A stretch of 64,000 nt of DNA, taken from contig NW_025842280.1 in assembly GCF_002878395.1 (NCBI RefSeq), positions 6,928 through 70,927 of the forward strand. Direction: 5' to 3'. Shown piece after piece: positions 56,496 through 64,000 of this stretch (position 1 is its first letter; each line of letters begins with the position of its first letter). The notes under the pieces were generated by a model. That model was not told where the DNA came from and searched no databases. It saw only the letters and a list, made by a program, of their open reading frames with translations. The DNA is from Capsicum annuum. Taxonomy: Eukaryota > Streptophyta > Magnoliopsida > Solanales > Solanaceae. The position numbers were made by a program, and so were the translations under genes.

Positions 56496-57560
56496 ATATT
56501 GATTTACCTACTCAGTTACGAACTAAGAAAGGTTCTGTTAAGATTTCTAGTCTGACTTACATTTGACTGCTATGCAAGGAGTTACAAAAGACAGAGAAGC
56601 TCCTGGATCTAATAAGGCATGAATATGTAAATAGAAGATCTATAGCGTACCAGTGACCACTTTTGGAGAGTTTTCCTGATCTTGTATGGACTGAAGTGCA
56701 TATATCCTATTTGGGCGTTGCCCACTGGTGGCACTAAAAGTGGCACCCTGTTGATTCGAGTGACCAGACTAAGCTAAAGGACAATTGTACTGACCCTATT
56801 GGCGCAAATCCTTTCCCCTCTGAGCCATTACTCTATACTCCCGCATCTTGTGGTCTGGCTTACTGTATCCAAAACATACATCACTGGCATCTCTACATAC
56901 GCCTTGGTGTTTTCTACCACATTCTTTTCAAACCGGATGGATACGACCACTGCTCACACTACCCTGGGACTTAAAGCCAGGTGCTCTATTTCGGTTGTTA
57001 TTCTTAAAATTAGGCAATGGCACACTGGTTAGAGGTGAAGATAAGGCTAAGAATTTTTGACAAAATCGGGAGCGGTTACTACCCCTTGACCTTGTCTTAA
57101 AACTACTTATTCTTACCCTCTTATTCTTTCTCTCCTTTCTACCTCCCCCTTCTCATTCGACTGATTATGAATCAAAAGCCTAGATAGGACAATAGTCTAA
57201 ATATTATTCTGAGCAACTACTAAATAAGAAAAAGTAGTGAAAGCAGTTCTAAATTTGGTGTAGGAGACATGCTAGTCCAGGGGATCTTCCTGAGTGGTAT
57301 GAGGTGCTGACTGATTTCCAATTCTTCTTTCATAAGTCTTTTTAGGAGGCGTGTTCTATAACTAAAAGGAAGAAAAGAATTAGACTGAGAATTTAGAGTG
57401 AGATCATGCTTACTCGTATGACTGAATACTGAAAGAAGGGAAACTTTTCCTAAAACATCTCATAGCCTCTTGTCCATAAGTGTGGCGCGCTACACACCCA
57501 TGCACAAGACTCTATTTGATGTGGCTTTCAGACTCTCTAGGACTTTGTTGAACCATAGTC
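56496..57560 (-). pseudogene. Chromovirus gag-protease remnant with internal gag deletion
   Basis: On the minus strand from 57560: a gag N-terminus with DPLDxHVSYTKFRTAFTTF and VVAQNN. This is followed near 57115 directly by the gag C-terminal part SRGSNRSRFCQKF, so the central capsid domain is missing. Next come NRAPGFKSQGSVSSG and a degenerate knuckle DVCFGYSKPDHKMREYRVMA (about 56860). Protease follows with ALLDPGASLSFVTP (about 56625-56585), an intact active-site motif. It ends at the LTR remnant near 56496. It is the interior of the element whose 5' LTR is 57575-59917. Confidence 0.8.
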
Positions 57561-57574
57561 TCTGATACCAAGTT
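57561..57574 (-). promoter_or_regulatory. Primer-binding site of the 57575-59917 LTR element
   Basis: The minus strand reads AACTTGGTATCAGAGA directly after the LTR end TTACA, the initiator-Met-type site of chromoviruses. Confidence 0.85.
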
Positions 57575-59917
57575 TGTAACACCCCGAGTTTGTACCCCAA
57601 ATATTATAAGGTACTTTTACCCCAAAGGACCCAAAGCTAACCTATGACTGGTATATGTTGTGAGCAATGAATAATAATACTGAAATAAATATGAAATTAG
57701 GCTGAATTTCCATAAGATTCAAAATCTAAATACTGATAAATAATAACATCTGATAAAAATATCTAAAAACTAAATACTATCTGAATTGGTCTAATCTGAA
57801 AGCCTCTAACTAAATTGCCTGAATATGGAGTTGATGAGACAAGCCCCCAACTAACTCCAACTAATGCAATACTAAAACTACTGAATTACTGAAATAAAAG
57901 CATATCCTCAATAGATAAAAACTCACTACTAAATCTGCGACTGCTAACTGGATCTGTCTAAGCGTGGTCGGGAACCTGAGCATCAAAATCTATGATATGA
58001 GACATTATAGCGCAAAGAAAGAGTATGCATCAGTACGTGGAATGTACTAGTATGCTAGATGAGGTCAGGCTGAATGTAAGGATTCATTTGCATGAACAGT
58101 AACTGACTGAATGATATAGAGTAACTGATTATAAGAGTACATAGATAATTGAAACTGCTATAAATACTGAGTATGTAATACTGTGCACATACATATATGC
58201 ATAATGTATCTGAGCTTTTCTAAAGCTAAGTATTGAGTTCTGATAACTGAGTAACTGATATTTGAAGTTACTGATAACTAAATTACTAATACTGAGTGAC
58301 TGTGTCTGACAGTCCTGATTCTGTAGAACTAAACTCAGTTCTAAACTGAGACTGAAACTAAGACTGTGGGAGGTAATAATCTAACCGATATGCCCCAAAT
58401 CTAAGATGATAGGGGTGTAACTTATGACCCTAGTTAGAAGGGTGCTAATACTATGCCACAGGTACTAACTCTGGAAAACTAGGATGCCAAGCCTAACTGA
58501 CCGGTGACACCTGGGTAGAGTCAATCCTAATCTAACTAGTGACCCCTGGGAGGTAATCAAGCCTAGTCTGATAGGTGACTCCTTATGATGCGCTGGCTAC
58601 GTAGTTCTAGAGCATAGGGACTACTACTAACGACTCTGCCTCTCTGATGGGGAAGCCATCATCCCTGTACTCGGTCGGTGCTAAATCCTAATCCCAACTT
58701 AAAGACATTGATTATTAAACCGACCTGAACTGGACAGATACTGAGTTTTACTGAGTTTGGAAACTGACTAAGTTTACTGAAATTTGCTAATGGACTAAGT
58801 ACTACTGATGTGACATGACTGATACTATTCTATAAATACTGTAGCTCTAGATAAATAGCTAGATTTTCGGGTATTAAATACCCCCAGGACTTGATAGTAT
58901 GAAATTAAAACATAATATGATCTTAAAAAGTATAACAACGTTCACTTGTTCATAATTCATCCATAGATACATTTTATCAAACATTTGCAAGGCATAAGCT
59001 TGTACATGATTGGGACCACATAATGACATGTCATGATTCCATTATTTACTTCACATAGGCAATTTAGAAAACACTTATGAAGCATGGATTATTTACATGA
59101 TAATGGCCAACACATGAAAATTATGATACATTAATCATTTTGTAAATTCAAGGGTTTATCAAGATAATCACATATTCATCACATATGTTATTCAATTTTC
59201 ATAAAACTTGCAATTAAATCATGGATTGAAACCCAACTAATATCATGAACATGAATTCAATCTAACTCAAACATGGAAATCATGAATCTGAGATCTTGTA
59301 TATTTAAAAAGGGTTCTTGGACTTCATGGGTGAAAGGAGCCCAGAATGAACACCTGAAATACCTAAATTTTATGGATTCTTGAAGTTCTTGAAGGATTTC
59401 TTTAAAGTTAGCCTTGATTCTTGAAGCTAGGTTTTTGCCTCTTGAGAGAGAATGTTTTAAATCTTGAGAAAAGTGAGTGAATAATGAGATATTAGGTTAT
59501 TCAAGGTATTAATCCAGTGTTTAGGAAGATTAGGCATTTTAGGAATTGACCAAACAACCCTTGGAATGACTTAAAAATTCATAACTGCAAATCCAACTTG
59601 GGCTCCCCGCGCGACGTGCCACCATCACGCTATGCTACTGGAATTTTATTGGAACTATTTAAAAATGACGACTAGGAATTTGGCCTGTGGTACGATACGG
59701 CACAATAACGGAGCACCACTAGAAATTTTACAAAAATGGCTCTAACTCTTTACCCAGTATCGAATTTTGGGAAAATTTTATATTGTTGGAAAGTTGACTG
59801 AATTTCCTATGCTATGGTAGGCTCTAAGCAAAAAAATACTGAGTATTTTAATTTTTTTGCATAGGAATACTCATGTACTGAGAGTTAAATTAATCTAGTA
59901 AAATACAGGGTATTACA
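57575..59917 (-). repeat. 5' LTR of a minus-strand chromovirus
   Basis: 2343 bp with ends TGTAACACCCC (57575) and GGGTATTACA (59917). Its interior shares words with the E1 LTR (read in reverse) and the LTR at 61494-64000: GGTGACCCCT, CTACGTAGTTCTAGA, CACTCGGTGCTAA-like. It is therefore a member of the same broad LTR group. It sits inside the gag of an older element (59918-60560); only one end is present, so the target duplication cannot be checked. Confidence 0.85.
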
Positions 59918-60560
59918 TCTCATTCACTAATGGGAAGCCCTGCCTCAGGTTCATAAAATCCTCCACCTTAGCCTCCTTCATCTCACGAGGAAAGAACTTG
60001 TCTATAAATATATTCTGGAACACCTGCCAACTCATAGGAGTTTCATTATCACCCCTACCACCCTTCTATATTGTAACCAAATCATAAGTAATATCCTTTA
60101 ATTGATAAGATGCCAGTAACACACTTTCCTCTTTATAACATGCATAATCTGAGTGATCTTCCTCACCTCATCAATGAAGCATAGACCCAAAGATTTTAGG
60201 TGGGTCCATCCTCATAAAATCGTGAATACTGGTTGTAGCAAAATTACCAATTTACTGAAGTGGGACTGTTGCTGGATGGTTTCCTTGAATATTTGCATTC
60301 ACAGTTTGAGCTAACACTTGGAAGACAGCTCGAAATTTTACATGAGAGACATTTTCATTCAGAGTGTCTGTATGCAGTAGTGGTGACTGATCCTTGTTTC
60401 TATGTGTGTAAGCTTGAAAAAAGGGTATTTTATATCATGTAAAATCATGGATTAGGGTAGATAGACATAAATTCAAACATGATAGAGAACATGAAAGAAA
60501 AAATGGTTCCTAATTCATCTCGTAGCCTCTTTCTCATGAATATGGCATGCTTCATACCGA
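59918..60560 (-). pseudogene. Chromovirus gag N-terminal half, truncated
   Basis: On the minus strand: NVSHVKFRAVFQVLAQTVNA (about 60345-60285), then FATTSIHDFMRMDPPKSLGL (about 60245), EVRKITQIMHV (about 60170), and FIDKFFPREMKEAKVEDFMN then LRQG (60020-59935). This is the start and capsid core of gypsy gag, cut off at 59917 by the insertion of the neighbouring LTR element. Its own primer site and LTR follow at higher coordinates. Compared with the gag at 14.5-15.1 kb the wording is similar but distinct. Confidence 0.8.
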
Positions 60561-60616
60561 TGATTAATACCCTATGTAACGTGACTTGTCTAACTCCTTA
60601 GGACTTTTTAAAACTC

Positions 60617-60634
60617 AGTCTTGGATACCAAGTT
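60617..60634 (-). promoter_or_regulatory. Primer-binding site of the 60635 LTR element
   Basis: The minus strand reads AACTTGGTATCCAAGACTG beside the LTR end; it is an initiator-Met-type site with one substitution (CAGAG to CCAAG). Confidence 0.75.
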
Positions 60635-61493
60635 TGTAATGCCCCAAGAGTACCCCCTGGATGTCACATGATGCCTAAGACTATAAATAGTCCCAAGCTA
60701 ACACATGATAACTACTCAACACTGAACTCGTAGGAATGTAGACTAAAAAATACACAATAATTGATGAACACCATTTGAAATCTCAATGTAAACTTATAAC
60801 TTAGAAATATCCATAAATCTCCTTAAATTAAAAGAAACATAGTTTAACAAGCCTATAATCTGATAGCTGACGAGTAGTTAGGACATACCCCAGCTGACCT
60901 AAATTGAAATGAATAAGTAGAATTAACATTAATTAATATCTAAAACTCTGATAATATTGGTCCTTGGACTATGAAGACTCACCAAATGTCGGGACGTAGG
61001 AAATGGTGCCCTCGATCAATTGTATTGCTTGGGACGAACACTAGAACCTACATTATGAAAAAAATGTAGCAAATAGACATATATGTGGGTCAGTAATTAT
61101 GGAATGTATTGAGTATATAGGGGTGAATGTATAATTAAAATAGAACTGTACAAATATACAGATCATGCGTGTTAAGTGTAAAAAGACTCACCTTGGTCAT
61201 GATTAAAACTAAAAGTTAAAAGATCATAAAACATGATTAATAAGGCATAATGAATAAGCTTAGTGATTCATCAATCATCAAGTCAAAATAATGAAAATCG
61301 TACAATAATAGCAATCATGTAAGTCAAAACATGAATAAAGGAAATTTCTTGTGCAAGATAAAATTCATATCAAATGATAATATCATACTTTCAAAAATAT
61401 AGAAATTTAGGTATGAACCCTAATTTGAATCATATCAATTCCATTTTAAAATCATGTTTTTGGACACAGGAGTAAAGGTTATATGTCATGACC
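60635..61493 (-). repeat. Partial LTR of the truncated gag element
   Basis: Begins TGTAATGCCCCAAGAG at its gag-side end. Similarity to LTR wording (CATACCCCAGCTGACC, AAGACTCACC) continues for 859 bp until it is interrupted at 61494 by another LTR. Confidence 0.7.
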
Positions 61494-64000
61494 TGATACT
61501 ATCCCCTAGTCGTAACATAGTGCTTAGAACCATAAGTGATCCCAAGTTAACCCATGTACTGGAATGATACTTGAGTAACTGATTTAAAATATATATAAAA
61601 GCTAAACTGACTGAGCGAAAGCATAATCACTCTAAAATAAGTTGTTACAATAAATAACTATTCAAAAATCACAACATTGAAATCTTAAAGAATGAGAAAC
61701 TGAGAACTACGTACAATGACTCTAACTGATCATCTATGAAGCCTCTACTAATACTGACTATAGGTAGCTGGGATAAGACCCCAACTATCGCTAATCAATA
61801 CCTAGGAACTGCAACTGACTTGAGTACTGGAAATAGAAGAACTCATCACCTGCTAGTTGAATGCTACGAACTGTCTGACCCTATTGTGTGGGCTATATCT
61901 GGTACCTATATCATGAAATAATGTATCCACAGACACATATATCTGGTTAGTACATCGAGAATGTATTGAGTATGTAAGATACACACTAGTCATGAAAATA
62001 CTTAAAACATGCTTTAAAAGTGAGGACATAAACCATTTGCTAAAATATGCATTGAGCACATGTCTGTACATAAAAGTTATAAGGCATAGTGAAATTTATA
62101 AATCATGAGCTAAAACATTTCTGTAAACTAGGTAGCGGTAGAAAGATGAATACTATATATAAATCTCAAGTTAAAGCTAAATATGCTGTAAAACTGCACT
62201 GAGGATCATGTATGAATACTCAGCATGAATGCATGAACATGTAAAACGAATGCAAGACCAAGTATAAGCATGTACTGAAATGATCTGAATAACTGAATAA
62301 ATGAATAATTGATATATGGACACTTGGTGATACAAACCTGAACTGATATAATTTGAATACTGAATTGAAACTTTCGGAGCTAATATTTAACCGACATGTA
62401 TAATCTGAGGTAATTGGTGTCTAACTTGTAACCCCAATTGGAAGGGTGTCAGTACCTTGCCAATGGTACTAACACTGGTTGTGTGGATCCACTACACTAG
62501 TGTCCTGAAGGACTAGGGTGTTGATCCTCAACTGGCGGGTGACCCCTAAGAAAGTGTTAGTCCTCAACTAGTGGGTGACCTTTCATAACCTACGTTGGCA
62601 ACGTAGTTCTAGAACTTAGAGAATTATAATAAAGATCTTAGTCCTTAAATAGTTGGTGAGCCTTTATCCTTAAGTTCACTCGGTGCTAAGTATTACTCTC
62701 AACTGAAGGACACTGAAGTATAACTGAAAAATAAACTGATAACCGATGTGTTCAAGTCATGGTATTTTAAAAATAATAATGCATGTATAATATGAAGTAA
62801 TCATGAACATACTGATGTATATCTAATTTACTAGATATCAGATGTTCAAAACCCACCATCTCTGTTCATAATAACATTAACTGACACTAGGAGAAAATTA
62901 ACAATTTAGGCCCAAAATCTCAGCAACTTGTCATAATAAGAAATTCATGTTTTTAAACATGGGAAGATGATATTCTTATTGGAAAAATCATCAGAAGAAT
63001 AATACTCATTACCACTTCAACAACAAACTTCAACCTTTCATAAGGAGTTCATTAGCGCACAATGCATTTATCTATTTATATACCAACATGACCTTCAAGC
63101 CTATCGTTATAACAATATATGAACTTCCAGGCAACAAACCACCTAATAATTTTCCTATATTATCGAATAATTTTATCCATAAAAATTTCATGCACTATCC
63201 CCAAGGAGACACACCTAGAATTCTTAGTATAACTAATTTATGGACACTTGTTTATGCAAACCTGAACTAATATAATCTAAATACTGAATTGAAAGTATAT
63301 GGGCTAACATTTAATCGACATGCCCCAATCTGAGCTAATTAGGATCCAACCTGTAATACCAGTATGAAGGGTGGTGGTACCTTGACAAGGATACCAACAC
63401 TGAATATATGGATCTACTAAATTGGTGTCCTGAAGGACTAAGATGTCAGTCCTCTATTGGCGGGTAACCCCTAAGTAAGTGTCAATCCTCAACCGATGGG
63501 TGGCCTCTCATAACCTACATTGGAAATATAGTTCATGAACTTAGAGAATTCTAATAAATGTCTCAGTCCTCAATTGGCGGGTGAGCCTTCATCCCGAGGT
63601 TCACTCGGTGCTAAGTATTACTCCAAACTAAAAGACACTAAAGTATAACTAAAACATGAACTGATAACTGATGTGCTCAAGTTATGGTATTCTGAAAATA
63701 ACAATTCATGTATAATGTGAAGTAATCATGAACATATAAACTTATGTATGTCTAATTTCCTAGGTATTGGGTGTTCATAGCCTACCAACTCTATTCATAA
63801 TAACATTAACTAACACTAAGTGACAATTCACAATTTAGGCCCAAAAACTTAGTAACTTGTCATAGTAATAAATTCATTATTTTGAACATGGGAAGATGCT
63901 ATTCTAATGGGAAAACATGTATTCATGGTTTAATGACAAAATAAACTGAAAAAATTAGGAAAAACTCATATTTGACCTGAATCTTAAAACATGAAGGGAA
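61494..64000 (-). repeat. LTR of the E1 family (minus strand), runs off the window
   Basis: Begins TGTCATGACCTGATACTATC, matching the reverse complement of the E1 LTR end region (CCCCTAGTCGTAACA, then AAGTGATCCCAAG, AACCCATG). Further words AGGACTAGGGTG, GCGGGTGACCCCTAA and CGTAGTTCTAGAACT also match the reversed E1 LTR. No internal domain is reached before the window ends. Confidence 0.75.
62317..64000. repeat. 924-bp tandem duplication inside the terminal LTR
   Basis: The segment starting TGGACACTTG at 62317 recurs at 63241. Both copies share, in order, TACTGAATTGAAA, GTGTCCTGAAGGACTA, GGCGGGT, TTCACTCGGTGCTAAGTATT and AACATGGGAAGATG. The second copy runs to the window edge. Within each copy a shorter CCTCAA(C/T)(T/C)GG(C/T)GGGTGA word is itself repeated three times. 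Confidence 0.85.

Noticed and set aside
56799..57060. Two plus-strand open frames
   Set aside because: The minus strand here encodes the gag C-terminus and zinc-knuckle of a chromovirus, so the plus frames are shadows.

Overview
The window is repeat-dense nuclear DNA from a flowering plant. I find no intact host protein-coding gene. The AT-rich composition, the chromovirus, SIRE and Athila-type retroelements, and the style of the LTR termini (TGTAATACCCC..., TGTCATGACCC...) fit a Solanaceae genome such as nightshade, pepper or tobacco relatives. That placement is inference from family resemblance and was not tested by search.

Layout. Positions 1-5590 hold AT-rich DNA with a 1.4 kb Mutator-like element (1282-2683) flanked by 9-bp target duplications and carrying a UDP-glycosyltransferase-like gene fragment. 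A 100-base assembly gap lies inside that element. An array of about 128-bp repeats (2896-3405) and a 276-bp MULE-type MITE (3824-4099) follow. Positions 5596-23148 are one plus-strand Ty3/gypsy chromovirus (called E1 here, TSD TATAA). It is interrupted twice: a minus-strand SIRE-like Ty1/copia element (5724-12041, TSD GGGTC) sits in its 5' LTR, and a solo LTR (16311-18216, TSD CTATT) sits in its reverse transcriptase. Positions 23154-27790 are old LTR-like DNA with a short 1.24 kb LTR element (26127-27362, TSD GTATT).

Positions 27795-53645 form a three-level nest. A minus-strand L1-type LINE was split by an Athila-like element (X, 29550-53596), which was in turn split by a second Athila-like element (Y, 33115-46466). 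Y carries recognisable gag, protease, RT, RNase H, integrase and an envelope-like ORF. X has gag, protease and an envelope-like ORF but has lost RT, RNase H and integrase. Positions 53646-64000 are a pile of truncated minus-strand gypsy fragments: an LTR carrying a 302-bp MITE, a gag/protease remnant, a full 2.3 kb LTR, a gag N-terminal half, and two further LTR pieces. The last LTR contains a 924-bp tandem duplication.

How the parts relate. All coding regions are decayed, with in-frame stops, frameshifts and lost catalytic residues, so no element here should be autonomous. The most interesting shared theme is that three unrelated elements (SIRE-like, X and Y) each carry an envelope-like ORF related to the putative plant transposon protein domain. 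Each of these ORFs is preceded by promoter-like sequence (a TATA box and a pyrimidine- or CA-rich leader). In X and Y the spacer before the ORF reuses the same inverted short words that lie upstream of the TATA box in their own LTRs. Y, and less clearly X, also has a branch-point and splice-acceptor-like stretch just before the ORF.
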